A stretch of 64,000 nucleotides of DNA from Sporanaerobium hydrogeniformans (GTDB taxonomy: Bacteria > Bacillota > Clostridia > Lachnospirales > Cellulosilyticaceae): NCBI RefSeq assembly GCF_002735925.1, contig NZ_PEDL01000004.1, positions 124,001-188,000 of the forward strand, read 5' to 3'. The notes under the pieces are model-generated. The model worked only from the letters and a program-made list of their open reading frames with translations. It was not told the DNA's origin and ran no database searches. The translations under genes and the position numbers were made by a program. The stretch's first letter is position 1; every line of letters begins with the position of its first letter. This document shows positions 27,634 through 40,240 of the stretch, piece after piece.

Positions 27634-28827
27634 TTATTCAATAATACTTGCTACAGCACCAGAACCTACTGTACGACCACCTTCACGGATAGCGAAACGA
27701 AGACCTTGGCTCATAGCGATTGGGTGGATAAGTTCAATAGTCATTTGAACGTTATCACCAGGCATACACATTTCTACACCTTCTGGTAACTCAATAACTC
27801 CAGTTACGTCAGTTGTACGGAAGTAGAATTGTGGTCTATAGTGAGAGAAGAATGGTTTATGACGGCCACCTTCATCTTTTTTAAGAACGTATACTTGTGC
27901 TTCAAATTTTGTATGAGGTGTGATTGAACCTGGTTTACAAAGAACTTGTCCTCTTTCGATTTCTGTTCTTTGAATACCACGAAGAAGTGCACCGATGTTA
28001 TCACCAGCTTCAGCTTGGTCAAGAAGTTTACGGAACATTTCTACTCCAGTACAAACTACTTTACGAGTTTCTTCATGGATACCTACTAATTCAACTTCAT
28101 CTTGAACTTTAAGAACACCTGATTCTACTCTACCAGTTGCAACTGTACCACGACCTGTGATAGAGAATACGTCTTCTACTGGCATTAAGAATGGTTTATC
28201 TACAGCACGTTCTGGAGTTGGGATATATTCGTCAATGATTTCAAATAACTCAACAATTTTATCTCCCCATGGTCCCATTGGATCATTAAGAGCTTGAAGA
28301 GCTGAACCACGGATGATTGGTGTATCATCGCCTGGGAAATCATAAGAGCTTAATAAGTCTCTAATTTCCATTTCAACTAATTCTAATAACTCTTCGTCAT
28401 CAACCATATCACATTTGTTTAAGAAAACAACGATGTATGGAACACCTACTTGACGAGAAAGAAGGATGTGCTCACGAGTTTGAGCCATTGGACCATCTGT
28501 AGCTGCACAAACAAGGATAGTACCATCCATTTGAGCTGCTCCTGTGATCATGTTTTTAACGTAGTCAGCATGCCCTGGGCAGTCAACGTGCGCATAGTGA
28601 CGGTTTGGAGTTTCATATTCAACGTGAGATGTAGAAATTGTAATACCACGTTCTCTTTCTTCTGGTGCTTTATCAATATTGTCAAAATCTACAGCTTCAC
28701 CAAGTTTATATCTTTCGTGAAGTGTTTTTGTAATTGCCGCTGTTAATGTAGTTTTACCGTGGTCAACGTGTCCGATTGTACCAATGTTAACATGTGGCTT
28801 GGTTCTTTCAAATTTAGATTTAGCCAT
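27634..28827 (-). CDS. tuf: Elongation factor Tu
   Basis: The 397-residue GTPase delivers aminoacyl-tRNA to the ribosome. G1 [10 protein letters not shown]3 [12 protein letters not shown] and G4 [10 protein letters not shown] are intact, and domain 2-3 motifs such as [13 protein letters not shown] follow. It is the last gene after fusA but has its own promoter and terminator, so it can be made independently of the str operon. Confidence 0.99.
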   Translation of the reverse strand: MAKSKFERTKPHVNIGTIGHVDHGKTTLTAAITKTLHERYKLGEAVDFDNIDKAPEERERGITISTSHVEYETPNRHYAHVDCPGHADYVKNMITGAAQMDGTILVCAATDGPMAQTREHILLSRQVGVPYIVVFLNKCDMVDDEELLELVEMEIRDLLSSYDFPGDDTPIIRGSALQALNDPMGPWGDKIVELFEIIDEYIPTPERAVDKPFLMPVEDVFSITGRGTVATGRVESGVLKVQDEVELVGIHEETRKVVCTGVEMFRKLLDQAEAGDNIGALLRGIQRTEIERGQVLCKPGSITPHTKFEAQVYVLKKDEGGRHKPFFSHYRPQFYFRTTDVTGVIELPEGVEMCMPGDNVQMTIELIHPIAMSQGLRFAIREGGRTVGSGAVASIIE

Positions 28828-28878
28828 TTGTCATTTCCTCCTTTAATATGAGCTGAGTATTTTTCCTCAGATAATTTG

Positions 28879-28907
28879 ATTATATTCAATTTGTAGCTAC
28901 TTTGCAA
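28879..28907 (-). promoter_or_regulatory. Promoter of tuf, overlapped by a perfect dyad
   Basis: Minus-strand TTGCAA (28907-28902), a 17-base spacer and TATAAT (28884-28879). A dyad with 14-base arms, ATTTGTAGCTACTT and AAGTAGCTACAAAT (28889-28902, 28906-28919), covers the -35 box and spacer. It may be the fusA terminator, although it lacks a T tract on the minus strand. Confidence 0.7.
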
Positions 28908-28941
28908 GTAGCTACAAATGATTTATTAGTTTAAAAGTATA

Positions 28942-31029
28942 TTAGTTACCACGGCGATCCGCAACAACTTTTTCTTGAATATTTTTAGGACAAGCTTCAT
29001 AATGATGGAACTCCATAGAGTAGTTACCACGACCTTGTGTTCTAGAACGAAGATCTGTGGCATATCCAAACATTTCAGCAAGTGGAACATATGCTCTAAT
29101 CTCTTGTCCACCACCGATTGCTTCCATACCTTCCATACGACCACGACGAGAGTTGATACTTCCGATAACATCTCCCATGTAATCTTCTGGACAAGTTACA
29201 ATAACTTTCATGATTGGCTCAAGAAGTACCCCACCTGCTTTTCTCATAGCATCTTTAAATGCCATAGAACCAGCAATTTTGAAGGCCATTTCTGAAGAGT
29301 CAACTTCATGGTAAGATCCATCGTAACAATCTGCTTTAACACCAAGTACCTTGAAGCCTGCAAGTGGTCCTGCATTCATTGCTTCTTGAATACCTTTATC
29401 AACAGCTGGGATATATTCTTTTGGTATAGAACCACCCACTACTGAGCTTACGAATTCATAAGTGTGTTCAGAGTTAGGGTCAAGTTGTGTAAAGCGTACT
29501 TTACAGTGACCGTATTGACCACTACCACCAGATTGTTTTACATACTTAGATTCAACATCTACAGCTTTAGCAATTGTTTCTTTGTATGCAACTTGTGGTG
29601 CACCTACGTTAGCTTCTACTTTGAATTCTCTCATTAAACGATCAACGATGATTTCAAGGTGTAGCTCACCCATACCAGCGATGATAGTTTGTCCAGTTTC
29701 TTCATCTGTCCAAGTTCTAAAGGTTGGATCTTCTTCTGCAAGTTTAGCAAGAGCAATACCCATTTTTTCTTGACCAACTTTGGTTTTAGGTTCAATAGCA
29801 ACTTGAATAACTGGTTCTGGGAATTCCATTGATTCAAGGATTACTGGATGATCTTCATTACAAAGTGTATCACCCGTTGTTGTTATTTTAAGACCAACAG
29901 CTGCTGCGATGTCTCCTGAATAAACTGTAGTAATCTCTTGACGTGCATTGGCATGCATCTGTAAGATACGACCAAGACGCTCTTTTTTATTTTTAGTTGA
30001 GTTCAGTACATAAGACCCTGCATCAATTGTACCTGAATAAACACGGAAGAAAGCAAGCTTTCCTACGAATGGGTCAGTCATAATCTTGAAGGCAAGAGCT
30101 GCAAATGGTTCTTCATCAGATGAATGTTTATCCATTTCTTCTCCTGTTTCAGGATCTATACCTCTGATAGCTGGAATATCTGTTGGTGCTGGCATGAATT
30201 CTACAATGGCATCAAGAAGTTTTTGTACCCCTTTATTTTTGTAAGCTGAACCACAAAGAACTGGGATAATTTGTACATTAATAACTGCATTACGAAGAGC
30301 CTTACGAAGATCTTCTTCTGAAATCTCCTCCCCTTCAAGATATTGCATCATTAAGTCTTCATCTGTTTCACAGATTGCTTCAACCATTGCTGAACGATAT
30401 TCTTCAGCTAGATCTTTCATATCTTCTGGTATTTCTTGTTCTTCAATTACTTTACCTAAATCATCTTTATAGATGAAGGCTTTCATTTTGAATAGGTCAA
30501 TAACACCAACGAATAAATCTTCTGCACCGATTGGTAATTCGATAGGTATTGCATTAGCACCTAATCTTTCTCTCATCATGCCTACTGCTCTGAAGAAGTC
30601 AGCACCCATGATATCCATTTTATTTACAAACGCCATACGAGGTACTTTGTATTTGTCAGCTTGACGCCATACTGTTTCAGATTGTGGTTCAACACCACCT
30701 TTTGCGCAGAATACGCCTACTGCACTATCAAGTACACGTAGTGAACGTTCAACTTCTACAGTAAAGTCAACGTGTCCAGGAGTATCAATAACATTGATAC
30801 GGTTATTTAACCAGAAACAAGTTGTTGCAGCAGATGTGATAGTGATACCACGTTCTTGCTCTTGCGCCATCCAGTCCATAGTAGCAGTACCTTCATGGCT
30901 CTCACCAAGCTTATGACTTCTACCTGTATAGAAAAGGATACGTTCTGTAAGAGTTGTTTTACCTGCGTCAATATGAGCCATGATACCAATATTTCTAGTA
31001 CGCTCAAGTGGATATTCTCTTCCTGCCAA
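28942..31029 (-). CDS. fusA: Elongation factor G (TTG start)
   Basis: The 695-residue translocase GTPase has G1 [16 protein letters not shown]3 [16 protein letters not shown]4 NKMD and the domain IV tip region [14 protein letters not shown]. The Met codon is TTG, 7 bases after GGAGG. Length and domains match the housekeeping EF-G rather than a tetracycline-protection relative. Confidence 0.98.
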   Translation of the reverse strand: MAGREYPLERTRNIGIMAHIDAGKTTLTERILFYTGRSHKLGESHEGTATMDWMAQEQERGITITSAATTCFWLNNRINVIDTPGHVDFTVEVERSLRVLDSAVGVFCAKGGVEPQSETVWRQADKYKVPRMAFVNKMDIMGADFFRAVGMMRERLGANAIPIELPIGAEDLFVGVIDLFKMKAFIYKDDLGKVIEEQEIPEDMKDLAEEYRSAMVEAICETDEDLMMQYLEGEEISEEDLRKALRNAVINVQIIPVLCGSAYKNKGVQKLLDAIVEFMPAPTDIPAIRGIDPETGEEMDKHSSDEEPFAALAFKIMTDPFVGKLAFFRVYSGTIDAGSYVLNSTKNKKERLGRILQMHANARQEITTVYSGDIAAAVGLKITTTGDTLCNEDHPVILESMEFPEPVIQVAIEPKTKVGQEKMGIALAKLAEEDPTFRTWTDEETGQTIIAGMGELHLEIIVDRLMREFKVEANVGAPQVAYKETIAKAVDVESKYVKQSGGSGQYGHCKVRFTQLDPNSEHTYEFVSSVVGGSIPKEYIPAVDKGIQEAMNAGPLAGFKVLGVKADCYDGSYHEVDSSEMAFKIAGSMAFKDAMRKAGGVLLEPIMKVIVTCPEDYMGDVIGSINSRRGRMEGMEAIGGGQEIRAYVPLAEMFGYATDLRSRTQGRGNYSMEFHHYEACPKNIQEKVVADRRGN

Positions 31030-31056
31030 GGTATTTCCTCCTTTAAATTAAATAGC

Positions 31057-31527
31057 CTACCATCTGTAGTGAGCAAATGCTTTGTTTGCTTCTGCCATTT
31101 TGTGTGTATCTTCTTTTTTCTTAACTGCTCCACCTGTGTTATTAAGTGCATCTAATAACTCAGCCGCAAGAGCTTCTGTTGTTGTTTTTTCTCCACGTTT
31201 ACGTGTATGAATGGTTAACCAACGAAGTCCTAATGTTTGACGTCTTTCTGGACGAACCTCCATAGGTACTTGGTAAGTCGCACCTCCTACACGGCGTGCT
31301 TTTACTTCTAACACTGGCATGATGTTTTCTAAAGCTTCTTGGAAAACTTCTAATGCATCTCTACCTGTCTTTTCTTTAATGATGTCAAACGCACCATAAA
31401 CTATTTTTTGAGCTGTTCCTCTTTTACCATCTAACATAATGTTATTAATAAGTTTTGTAACTAACTTACTATTGTAAAGTGGATCGGCTAATACGTCTCT
31501 TTTTGCTACATGTCCTTTACGTGGCAC
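31057..31527 (-). CDS. rpsG: 30S ribosomal protein S7
   Basis: A 156-residue S7 that nucleates the 30S head. [40 protein letters not shown] and the ending [11 protein letters not shown] are diagnostic. It starts with GTG behind GGAGGG. The 145-base spacer to rpsL is unusually long and structured. Confidence 0.98.
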   Translation of the reverse strand: MPRKGHVAKRDVLADPLYNSKLVTKLINNIMLDGKRGTAQKIVYGAFDIIKEKTGRDALEVFQEALENIMPVLEVKARRVGGATYQVPMEVRPERRQTLGLRWLTIHTRKRGEKTTTEALAAELLDALNNTGGAVKKKEDTHKMAEANKAFAHYRW

Positions 31528-31672
31528 GGTCTTCCCTCCTTAACTAAATATCATGAAATATCATCGGTACTCGTCCTCTTTTTAGAGAGGATCGTGCGTG
31601 CCCACTCATTTATTTAAATCTGATTTGTCAGCTTTATTTTCGTAAGTTGGGCACCAATTCATTTCTTAAAAA
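31528..31672 (-). promoter_or_regulatory. Structured rpsL-rpsG spacer, candidate S7 site
   Basis: Two inverted repeats are visible. GTGCCCA and TGGGCAC (31598-31604, 31648-31654) could close a long-range helix. TCCTCT and AGAGGA (31574-31579, 31586-31591) make a local hairpin close to the rpsG ribosome site. In Escherichia coli, S7 represses translation through the same spacer; equivalence here is an inference. Confidence 0.45.
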
Positions 31673-32107
31673 TTATTTTTTGCCTTTTACAGCACCTTTT
31701 TTGCCTTTTTTAGCACCGTATTTAGAACGAGCTTGTTGTCTGTTAGCTACACCAGCTGTATCTAATGTACCACGAATGATGTGGTAACGTGTACCTGGTA
31801 AGTCTTTTACCCTACCACCACGGATTAATACAACACTGTGCTCTTGAAGGTTATGTCCTTCACCTGGAATATAAGCTGTTACTTCAATTCCGTTTGTAAG
31901 ACGTACCCTTGCAATTTTACGAAGAGCAGAGTTTGGTTTTTTAGGTGTTGCTGTTTTTACTGCTGTACAAACACCTCTTTTTTGTGGCGCAGAGATATCT
32001 GTACTACGTTTTTGAAGAGAGTTAAACCCTTTTTGTAACGCTGGTGCAGTAGATTTTTTCTCGATTTCTTTTCTTCCTTTACGAACTAATTGGTTAAATG
32101 TTGGCAT
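31673..32107 (-). CDS. rpsL: 30S ribosomal protein S12
   Basis: A 144-residue S12 of the decoding centre. [20 protein letters not shown], the [20 protein letters not shown] loop (wild-type Lys at the classical streptomycin-resistance position) and [20 protein letters not shown] are conserved. The N-terminal part includes a short family-variable stretch. Confidence 0.98.
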   Translation of the reverse strand: MPTFNQLVRKGRKEIEKKSTAPALQKGFNSLQKRSTDISAPQKRGVCTAVKTATPKKPNSALRKIARVRLTNGIEVTAYIPGEGHNLQEHSVVLIRGGRVKDLPGTRYHIIRGTLDTAGVANRQQARSKYGAKKGKKGAVKGKK

Positions 32108-32122
32108 TCTGGCACCTCCTCC

Positions 32123-32362
32123 TTACTCAATAATTGCTGCAATTGCAGTTTTTACTTCTACGTTACATTTCTTGCCCAGCTCGCACATCGTGTTGATATA
32201 CTCCACTGGTACATTGTTAGCTTTTGCAAGCTCCACCGCTTGACCTGTAACTTTGTCATCGGCATCTTTGGCAACAAATAGAACTTTAACGTTATTTTTT
32301 TCTAACTGTCTCAAAGTTTGCTTTGTACCAACTATCTTTTTTGTGTCTTCAAAATGGTACAC
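32123..32362 (-). CDS. L7Ae/L30e-family RNA-binding protein (YbxF-like)
   Basis: A 79-residue protein from a GTG that follows AAAAGGGGG; the longer reading to 32407 lacks a ribosome site there. VGTKQTLRQLEKNNVKVLFV, AKDADDKVTGQAVELAK and TMCELGKKCNVEVKTAIAA match bacterial L7Ae-like proteins such as Bacillus YbxF and RplGB, which bind kink-turn RNA. The gene just ahead of rpsL is its usual place in Firmicutes. Confidence 0.92.
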   Translation of the reverse strand: MYHFEDTKKIVGTKQTLRQLEKNNVKVLFVAKDADDKVTGQAVELAKANNVPVEYINTMCELGKKCNVEVKTAIAAIIE

Positions 32363-32413
32363 TACAAATCCCCCTTTTGGTAGATTTTTATGCATACTAT
32401 TACACACTGAGCC

Positions 32414-32442
32414 AGTTTATCACTTCAAGCTTAAATTGTCAA
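32414..32442 (-). promoter_or_regulatory. Promoter of the str operon
   Basis: Minus-strand TTGACA (32442-32437), a 17-base spacer and TAAACT (32419-32414) lie about 50 bases ahead of the L7Ae-like gene. Confidence 0.78.
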
Positions 32443-32558
32443 GGTTTTTTTACTTCACTACTTTTTAAACTTAGTGGCTTTATATCACTCTTTTAAAAGT
32501 TATCTTTAACTATTTAAGCTTCAAATAAATGTTATCCTTTTGATTTACAAGTAAAAAA

Positions 32559-32586
32559 GTAAGAGCCACCCTTAGGATGCTCCTAC
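32559..32586 (-). terminator. Terminator of rpoB-rpoC
   Basis: A hairpin (GTAGGAGCATCC pairing imperfectly with GGGTGGCTCTTAC on the minus strand) lies 11 bases after rpoC and ends in a run of six T. Confidence 0.75.
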
Positions 32587-32596
32587 CTTTTCTAAT

Positions 32597-35500
32597 TTAT
32601 TCTTCATTTATTGTGATATCAAGCTTACGGTATTTATCCATACCTGTACCAGCTGGAATAAGTTTACCTATAATTACATTTTCTTTGAGACCAATAAGTG
32701 GGTCTGTTTTACCTTTAATTGCTGCTTCTGTGAGAACTTTAGTTGTTTCTTGGAAAGAAGCCGCTGATAAGAAGGACTCAGTTGCTAGTGAGGCTTTTGT
32801 GATACCCAGAAGAACATTTTTACCTACAGCAGGCTCTAAACCGGCCTCTATAGCTTTTTTATTTACCTCTTCATATTCTAAAATATCTATTGAGCTACCT
32901 GGTAATAAATCTGTATCGCCACTCTCTTCAATTTTAACTTTTTTAAGCATTTGGCGAACAATGACTTCAATGTGCTTATCATTTATATCAACCCCTTGAA
33001 GACGGTATACACGTTGTACCTCTTGAATCATATAGTGTTGTACCCCTGTAATACCTTTGATTTTTAAGATATCGTGTGGATTAACACTACCTTCTGTTAG
33101 TTCATCTCCAGCTTCAATATAATCACCATCATGAACTTTAATACGTGATCCGTAGGGGATAACATAAGATTTAGTTTGTCCATTTTCGTTATCCGTAATA
33201 GTTACTTCACGTTTTTTCTTAGTATCTGTAAGAGTCACAATACCTGGAATTTCTGAGATAATCGCAAGACCTTTTGGTTTACGTGCCTCAAAAAGCTCTT
33301 CCACACGAGGAAGACCTTGTGTGATATCATCCCCTGCAATACCTCCTGTATGGAAGGTACGCATAGTAAGCTGTGTACCTGGCTCTCCGATGGATTGAGC
33401 AGCAATGATACCTACTGATTCCCCTACCCTTACTTCATTACCAGATGCCATATTAGCACCGTAGCATCTTGCACATACGCCAATCTTAGATTTACAGGTA
33501 AGTGCATTACGGATTTTAACCTTTTGAATACCTAGTTTTTCAATAAGTTCTGCTGTATTGGGTACAATCATTTCATTGACATCTACAAGCATTTCACCTG
33601 TTTCTGGATGAATAACTGGTTCGGCTGCAAAACGTCCTGAAATACGTTCAAATAGTGGCTCAATAACTTCTGCACCATCCATATAAGCTTTTACCCACAT
33701 ACCAGGAATAGCTTCATGTGGTGCATGCTCATGGCAGTCTGTTTCTCTAACAATAACGTCTTGTGATACGTCAACAAGACGACGTGTAAGATAACCTGAA
33801 TCGGCTGTACGAAGAGCTGTATCACTAAGTCCTTTACGTGCACCGTGAGCAGAGATAAAGTATTCAAGTACACCAAGACCTTCACGGAAGTTAGCCTTAA
33901 TAGGAAGTTCGATTGTACGACCTGATGTCGAAGCCATCAGACCACGCATACCTGCTAATTGTTTAATCTGGTTTGTTGAACCACGGGCACCTGAGTTAGC
34001 CATCATATAAATATTGTTGTATTTTCCAAGGTTATCAAGAAGTGCCTTAGTAATCTTGTCATTAGCAACGTTCCAAGCCATAATTACTTTATTGTAACGC
34101 TCTTCATCTGTCATAAGCCCACGCCTAAATAGTTTAGTTACTTTATCTACTTCTGCTTGTGCTTCATCTAGGAATTCTTGTTTTTGTTTAGGAATAGCCA
34201 TATCTGACACAGATACGGTAAGTGCACCACGTGTAGAAAATTTGAAGCCTAGGTCTTTAATATTATCAAGTAGGATAGCTGTTTCAGTTGCTCCATGGGT
34301 ATTGATACATTTTTTGATAATTTGACCAAGTTGCTTTTTACCTACTAAAAAGTCTATCTCAAACTTAAGTTTGTTGTCTTCAACCGTTCTATCTACAAAA
34401 CCTAAATCCTGAGGGATGATTTCATTAAAGATAATACGTCCCACTGTTGTTTGAGTAATACCTGTTATCTCTTCACCATTTACTATAACTGTACGACGTA
34501 CGTTAATACGTGCATGTAAACTGATATTTTTGGTTTCATATGCTAAAATGGCTTCATTCGTATTACGGAAGTATTTACCTTCTCCCATTTCCCCTTCCTT
34601 ATCCAAGGTAAGATAATAGGTACCAAGCACCATATCCTGTGAAGGAACCGTAACAGGTGCCCCATCAGAAAGTTTTAAGAGGTTGTTTGGTGCAAGAAGT
34701 AAGAAACGGCATTCTGCTTGTGCTTCTACTGAAAGAGGTACGTGAACAGCCATTTGGTCACCATCGAAGTCAGCGTTGTAAGCTGTACATACAAGTGGGT
34801 GTAGTTTAATTGCGCGACCTTCTACCAAGATGGGTTCAAAGGCCTGAATACCCAAACGGTGAAGTGTGGGGGCACGGTTAAGCATCACTGGATGCTCTCT
34901 AATAACCTCTTCTAATACATCCCATACTTGTGGTTGTAATCTTTCAATCATATGTTTAGCATTTTTGATATTGTGGGCAATACCATCAGATACTAATTTT
35001 TTCATAACAAATGGTTTAAAGAGTTCAATTGCCATTTCTTTTGGCAACCCACATTGATAAATCTTAAGACTTGGTCCTACTACGATAACTGAACGTCCTG
35101 AGTAATCAACACGTTTACCAAGTAAGTTTTGACGGAAACGTCCTGATTTACCTTTTAACATGTCTGATAAAGATTTAAGTGGCCTATTACCAGGGCCTGT
35201 TACAGGTTTGCCACGACGACCATTATCAATAAGGGCATCCACAGCTTCTTGTAGCATACGCTTTTCATTTCTTACAATAATATTAGGTGCACCTAAGTCA
35301 AGAAGTCTTTTTAAACGGTTATTACGGTTAATAACCCTTCTATAAAGATCATTTAAGTCAGAAGTTGCAAAACGTCCACCATCTAATTGAATCATTGGTC
35401 TAAGATCTGGTGGCAGAACTGGAATCACATCGAGTACCATCCACTCCGGTCTATTACCAGATAAACGGAAGGCTTCAATTACTTCAAGCCTCTTAATGAC

Positions 35501-36127
35501 ACGTACACGCTTTTGACCTGTTGTAGTCTTTAACATTTCTTTTAATTCCATGCTTTCTTTCTCCAAATCAATGTCAGAAAGCAAACGCTTTATAGCTTCA
35601 GCACCCATCTCCGCTACGAAGGAACCTGAACCGTATTTCTCTTCAGCTTCACGGTATTCTTTTTCGCCTAAAATCTCTTTGTATTCAAGACCTGTATCTT
35701 TTGGGTCAAGTACAATATAAGATGCAAAGTATAATATTTTTTCAAGCTTTCCTGGGGTAATATCTAATATTAACCCCATTCTGCTTGGAATTCCTTTAAA
35801 GTACCAGATGTGTGATACTGGAGCAGCAAGCTCAATATGTCCCATTCTCTCACGTCTAACTTTTGCTTTTGTAACCTCTACACCACAACGATCACAAATA
35901 ACGCCTTTATATCTAATTCTCTTATATTTTCCACAATGACATTCCCAGTCTTTGCTTGGTCCAAAGATTTTTTCACAGAACAGTCCGTCACGTTCTGGTC
36001 TTTGTGTACGATAATTAATAGTTTCTGGTTTTTTTACTTCTCCTCGTGACCACTCGCGGATTTTATCAGGGGAAGCGAGTCCTATCTTTATACTCTCAAA
36101 AAAGATAGATTGATCCATGTTTGACAT
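32597..36127 (-). CDS. rpoC: DNA-directed RNA polymerase beta-prime subunit
   Basis: A 1176-residue subunit from the ATG at 36127, which is well spaced from GGGAG; a GTG 9 bases upstream is too close to that site. The N-terminal zinc site is visible in [20 protein letters not shown]. The catalytic [12 protein letters not shown] holds the three Mg-binding Asp residues. The second zinc site appears near [16 protein letters not shown]. It follows rpoB by 21 bases. Confidence 0.98.
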   Translation of the reverse strand: MSNMDQSIFFESIKIGLASPDKIREWSRGEVKKPETINYRTQRPERDGLFCEKIFGPSKDWECHCGKYKRIRYKGVICDRCGVEVTKAKVRRERMGHIELAAPVSHIWYFKGIPSRMGLILDITPGKLEKILYFASYIVLDPKDTGLEYKEILGEKEYREAEEKYGSGSFVAEMGAEAIKRLLSDIDLEKESMELKEMLKTTTGQKRVRVIKRLEVIEAFRLSGNRPEWMVLDVIPVLPPDLRPMIQLDGGRFATSDLNDLYRRVINRNNRLKRLLDLGAPNIIVRNEKRMLQEAVDALIDNGRRGKPVTGPGNRPLKSLSDMLKGKSGRFRQNLLGKRVDYSGRSVIVVGPSLKIYQCGLPKEMAIELFKPFVMKKLVSDGIAHNIKNAKHMIERLQPQVWDVLEEVIREHPVMLNRAPTLHRLGIQAFEPILVEGRAIKLHPLVCTAYNADFDGDQMAVHVPLSVEAQAECRFLLLAPNNLLKLSDGAPVTVPSQDMVLGTYYLTLDKEGEMGEGKYFRNTNEAILAYETKNISLHARINVRRTVIVNGEEITGITQTTVGRIIFNEIIPQDLGFVDRTVEDNKLKFEIDFLVGKKQLGQIIKKCINTHGATETAILLDNIKDLGFKFSTRGALTVSVSDMAIPKQKQEFLDEAQAEVDKVTKLFRRGLMTDEERYNKVIMAWNVANDKITKALLDNLGKYNNIYMMANSGARGSTNQIKQLAGMRGLMASTSGRTIELPIKANFREGLGVLEYFISAHGARKGLSDTALRTADSGYLTRRLVDVSQDVIVRETDCHEHAPHEAIPGMWVKAYMDGAEVIEPLFERISGRFAAEPVIHPETGEMLVDVNEMIVPNTAELIEKLGIQKVKIRNALTCKSKIGVCARCYGANMASGNEVRVGESVGIIAAQSIGEPGTQLTMRTFHTGGIAGDDITQGLPRVEELFEARKPKGLAIISEIPGIVTLTDTKKKREVTITDNENGQTKSYVIPYGSRIKVHDGDYIEAGDELTEGSVNPHDILKIKGITGVQHYMIQEVQRVYRLQGVDINDKHIEVIVRQMLKKVKIEESGDTDLLPGSSIDILEYEEVNKKAIEAGLEPAVGKNVLLGITKASLATESFLSAASFQETTKVLTEAAIKGKTDPLIGLKENVIIGKLIPAGTGMDKYRKLDITINEE

Positions 36128-36148
36128 GCTATGCACTCCCTTCTATAT

Positions 36149-39100
36149 TTATAAATCTAAATCGTCTACTACAACATCTTCTGAAAACAATATATCATCT
36201 TCAGGTTCAAAATCTAATTCGATAGGCTCCTCAAAGATATCTGGGTCTACTTCAGCATCTACGTCAACCTCAACCTCAACATCTATGTCACCTATATAAT
36301 CATCAGCTACAGGCACATCCTCAAGACCTTCAATGTTAACGCTAATACCTTGACCATCATCTACAGTTTCTTTGATATCCACTTCATTTAAGTCACTTGT
36401 CAGAACTCTTACATCAAGAGCAAGTGATTGTAGCTCTTTAAGAAGTACCTTGAAGGATTCTGGAATACCTGGTTCAGGTATGTTTTCACCTTTAACGATC
36501 GATTCATAAGTTTTTACACGACCAACAACGTCGTCTGATTTAATAGTTAATATTTCTTGAAGTGTATAAGCAGCACCATAAGCCTCAAGTGCCCAAACCT
36601 CCATCTCTCCGAAACGTTGTCCACCGAATTGCGCCTTACCTCCAAGTGGTTGTTGCGTAATAGTCGCATAAGGTCCTGTTGAACGTGCATGCATTTTATC
36701 ATCTACTAAGTGGTGTAGTTTAAGGTAATGCATATAGCCTACAGTAACAGGATTATCGAATTCTTCTCCTGTACGACCATCTCTTAATCGGATTTTACCT
36801 GTCCTATCAATAGGAACACCTTTCCACTCTGAACGATGCTCTCTATTTTCATCAAGATAATTTATAACACCCTCATTGACTTTTTCAGACCATTTTGCCG
36901 TAAAAGTATTGGTTAAATCTTCTTGTTGTCTTTCTTTAGCTTCTGTCTCATCCCAAGGTAAATTAACGTAGTCATTAGCCATCTCAAGTGTATCCATGAT
37001 ATCTTGCTCTGTTGCACCATTAAATACTGGCGTTTCAATTTTGAAACCAAGAGCCTTAGAAGCAAGACCTAAGTGAATTTCAAGTACCTGTCCAATATTC
37101 ATACGTGAGGGTACCCCTAGTGGGTTAAGAACGATATCTAATGCTCTACCATTTGGAAGGAAAGGCATATCCTCTACTGGAAGTACTCTAGAGATAACCC
37201 CTTTGTTACCATGTCTTCCTGCCATTTTATCTCCTACAGAGATTTTTCTCTTTTGAGCGATATAGCAGCGCACCATACGATTAACACCTGGGTCTAATTC
37301 ATCTCCGTTTTCGCGTGTAAAAATCTTTACATCTACGATAATACCTGCTTCACCATGAGGCACACGTAAAGAAGTATCTCTTACTTCACGTACTTTTTCT
37401 CCAAAGATAGCACGTAAAAGTCTTTCTTCTGCTGTAAGTTCCGTCTCACCCTTTGGTGTAACACGACCTACTAAAATATCTCCTGAACGCACTTCCGCAC
37501 CAATACGAATGATCCCACGCTCATCTAAATCTTTAAGAGCATCTTCCCCTACATTAGGAATGTCTCTTGTGATTTCTTCTGGTCCTACTTTCGTATCACG
37601 TGCCTCAAGCTCATATTCTTCAATATGAATAGAGGTATAAACATCCTCTTCTACAAGTCTTTCGCTAAGAAGAACCGCATCCTCGTAGTTGTAACCTTCC
37701 CATGTCATAAAACCAATAAGCGGATTCTGTCCAAGAGCTAGTTCACCATTTTGAGTAGAAGGTCCATCTGCAAGTACGTCTCCTGCCTTAACCACATCAC
37801 CCTTTGTTACAAGACAACGTTGATTAATACAAGTTCCTGCATTACTACGCTCAAATTTAGCTAATTTATAAGAATGCTTTTTGCCTTCATTATCTTTAAT
37901 GATAATTTCTCTAGCAGATGCTTTTTCTACAACACCATCTTCTTTGGCAACTGCTAAAGCTCCAGAGTCCATACCAATCTTATATTCCATACCAGTCGCT
38001 ACAATTGGGCTATTGGTTGAAATAAGTGGTACAGCTTGACGTTGCATGTTCGCACCCATAAGAGCACGGTTCGCATCATCATTCTCAAGGAAAGGAATAA
38101 GTGCCGTTGCTACAGAAACAAGTTGCTTTGTAGAAACATCCATTAAATCCACATCTTTATAATCAAATGCAAGGATTTCCTCACCACGACGACCTGTTAC
38201 ACGTTTATTAACGAAATAACCTTCTTCTGTAAGAGGTTCTGTTCCTTGACAAATTGTATATTTTTCTTCTTCATCAGCTGTAATATAGATATATTCATCT
38301 GTTACACGTGGCTCTGATCCTGTTTTATCAATAATACGGTAAGGTGCTTCGATAAAACCATACTCATTAATACGTGCAAAAGTAGCTAATGAGTTAATAA
38401 GACCGATGTTAGGACCTTCAGGTGTCTCGATAGGACACATACGTCCATAGTGAGAGTGGTGAATATCACGCACCTCAAAACCAGCTCTTTCTCTTGAAAG
38501 ACCACCAGGTCCTAAAGCAGATAACCTTCTCTTATGAGTAAGCTCTGCTAATGGATTGTTTTGATCCATAAACTGTGAAAGTTGAGAGCTTCCAAAGAAT
38601 TCTTTTATAGCAGACGATACTGGCCTAATGTTAATAAAAGCTTGAGGATTAATTGCCTCTTGGTCTTGGATGGTCATCCTTTCACGAACAACTCTTTCCA
38701 TACGAGATAGCCCTATGCGGAATTGATTTTGGAAAAGCTCACCAATACCACGAATACGTCTATTCCCTAAGTGGTCAATATCATCTGTATAACCAATTTC
38801 ATATTCAAGATGAATATTATAGTTAACAGATGCAAAAATATCATCTAAAGTAATGCTTTTAGGAATAAGTTCATTCTTTCTAGTACGTACTTCTCTCTTA
38901 ATATCTTCAATATCTTGATACTGAGTTAAAATTTCTTCTAACACAGGGTAGTAAACAGTATCTCTAATTTCAAGTTCAGCTGGATTACAGTCAATAAAGC
39001 TAGAAATATCTACTGTTCTATTGGTAAGGATTTTGATAAGCCTGTCAGAGCCAGGTACTTCAACAAGAATAGCTTCTACTCCTGTATTTTGGATAGCATC

Positions 39101-40057
39101 TGCCGATTTAACGGTAATCCTCTCACCTTTACTAGCTACTACTTCACCTGTAAATGGATTAATGACGTTATCTGCTAAGATATATCCTGTTACGCGGTTA
39201 CGAAGTGCTAGCTTCTTGTTAAATTTATAACGTCCTACTTTTGCAAGGTCGTATCTCTTTGGATCAAAAAACATATTACGAAGAAGTGTTTCAGCACTAT
39301 CTACTGTGGGAGGTTCACCTGGACGAATACGTTTATACATCTCAAGGAGACCTTCTTCATAGGTTTTACTTGTATCCTTTTGAATGGTTTCAATAATTTT
39401 AGGCTCTTCGCCAAATTTCTCAATAATCTCAGCATCTGTTCCCAAACCTAAAGAACGCAATAATACAGTAATAGGTACTTTACGTGTACGGTCCACTCTT
39501 ACATAAAAAATATCGTTAGAGTCTGTCTCATACTCAAGCCAAGCCCCACGATTAGGGATAACAGAGGATGAAAATAATTTTTTACCTGTTTTATCAAAGG
39601 CAACACCATAATAAATACCAGGAGAACGTACTAACTGACTAACGATAACACGTTCAGCACCATTAATAATGAAGGTACCTGTTTCTGTCATTATAGGGAA
39701 ATCGCCCATAAAAACATCACTATCAACACTTGTGCCTGTTTCTTTGTTATGGAGACGTGCTCTTACTTTAAGCGGCGCTGAGTAAGTAGCATCTCTTTCC
39801 TTACATTCTTCAATAGTATACTTAGGTTTGCTATCTAAAAAGAAATCCACAAACTCCAAAATGAGGGTACCATTGAAATCAGTGATTGGAGAAATATCTT
39901 GAAAAACCTCTTTTAGACCTTCTGATAAAAACCATTCATAAGATGATTTTTGAATCTCAATAAGATTAGGAATTTCTAAAACTTCATCCTTTGTTTTAGC
40001 GTAGCTCATGCGAATTTGTTTACCCATGTTAACTGGGTGCATTGTAGATTTTTGCAT
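36149..40057 (-). CDS. rpoB: DNA-directed RNA polymerase beta subunit
   Basis: A 1302-residue subunit from the ATG at 40057, 6 bases after AAGGGGTGAG; an open reading up to 40168 is unlikely to be coding. The rifampicin region [20 protein letters not shown], with [20 protein letters not shown], appears wild-type. The C-terminus has an unusual acidic tail of about 80 residues rich in Asp, Glu and Val ([15 protein letters not shown] region) beyond the usual end of bacterial beta. Confidence 0.98.
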   Translation of the reverse strand: MQKSTMHPVNMGKQIRMSYAKTKDEVLEIPNLIEIQKSSYEWFLSEGLKEVFQDISPITDFNGTLILEFVDFFLDSKPKYTIEECKERDATYSAPLKVRARLHNKETGTSVDSDVFMGDFPIMTETGTFIINGAERVIVSQLVRSPGIYYGVAFDKTGKKLFSSSVIPNRGAWLEYETDSNDIFYVRVDRTRKVPITVLLRSLGLGTDAEIIEKFGEEPKIIETIQKDTSKTYEEGLLEMYKRIRPGEPPTVDSAETLLRNMFFDPKRYDLAKVGRYKFNKKLALRNRVTGYILADNVINPFTGEVVASKGERITVKSADAIQNTGVEAILVEVPGSDRLIKILTNRTVDISSFIDCNPAELEIRDTVYYPVLEEILTQYQDIEDIKREVRTRKNELIPKSITLDDIFASVNYNIHLEYEIGYTDDIDHLGNRRIRGIGELFQNQFRIGLSRMERVVRERMTIQDQEAINPQAFINIRPVSSAIKEFFGSSQLSQFMDQNNPLAELTHKRRLSALGPGGLSRERAGFEVRDIHHSHYGRMCPIETPEGPNIGLINSLATFARINEYGFIEAPYRIIDKTGSEPRVTDEYIYITADEEEKYTICQGTEPLTEEGYFVNKRVTGRRGEEILAFDYKDVDLMDVSTKQLVSVATALIPFLENDDANRALMGANMQRQAVPLISTNSPIVATGMEYKIGMDSGALAVAKEDGVVEKASAREIIIKDNEGKKHSYKLAKFERSNAGTCINQRCLVTKGDVVKAGDVLADGPSTQNGELALGQNPLIGFMTWEGYNYEDAVLLSERLVEEDVYTSIHIEEYELEARDTKVGPEEITRDIPNVGEDALKDLDERGIIRIGAEVRSGDILVGRVTPKGETELTAEERLLRAIFGEKVREVRDTSLRVPHGEAGIIVDVKIFTRENGDELDPGVNRMVRCYIAQKRKISVGDKMAGRHGNKGVISRVLPVEDMPFLPNGRALDIVLNPLGVPSRMNIGQVLEIHLGLASKALGFKIETPVFNGATEQDIMDTLEMANDYVNLPWDETEAKERQQEDLTNTFTAKWSEKVNEGVINYLDENREHRSEWKGVPIDRTGKIRLRDGRTGEEFDNPVTVGYMHYLKLHHLVDDKMHARSTGPYATITQQPLGGKAQFGGQRFGEMEVWALEAYGAAYTLQEILTIKSDDVVGRVKTYESIVKGENIPEPGIPESFKVLLKELQSLALDVRVLTSDLNEVDIKETVDDGQGISVNIEGLEDVPVADDYIGDIDVEVEVDVDAEVDPDIFEEPIELDFEPEDDILFSEDVVVDDLDL

Positions 40058-40190
40058 GTGTTTCTCACCCCTTGCAAAATTTATAAATAATGCAGCAAGC
40101 TGCATCGTTTCAGAATAGAAAATCAAAAATATGACACATTCACTTCTTAGAAACTTGTCCATAAACAATTAACTAAAATCAGAATATGTA

Positions 40191-40219
40191 TTGTAAATAG
40201 TTATTTCCTGTGCTATAAT
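40191..40219 (+). promoter_or_regulatory. Plus-strand sigma-A promoter with no downstream gene
   Basis: TTGTAA (40191-40196), a 17-base spacer ending TGTGC and TATAAT (40214-40219) read on the plus strand, against all neighbouring genes. The promoter would start RNA near 40226. Confidence 0.6.
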
Positions 40220-40240
40220 GATAAAAAATCAATGTGACTA
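40212..40240 (-). promoter_or_regulatory. Possible rpoB promoter
   Basis: Minus-strand TAGTCA (40240-40235), a 17-base spacer and TATAGC (40217-40212). The match is moderate, and its -10 overlaps the plus-strand promoter, so the two could interfere. Confidence 0.4.

Noticed and set aside
40058-40168. 37-codon N-terminal extension of rpoB
   Set aside because: The conserved protein begins after the AAGGGGTGAG site at the ATG at 40057; the upstream part is not like any beta subunit.
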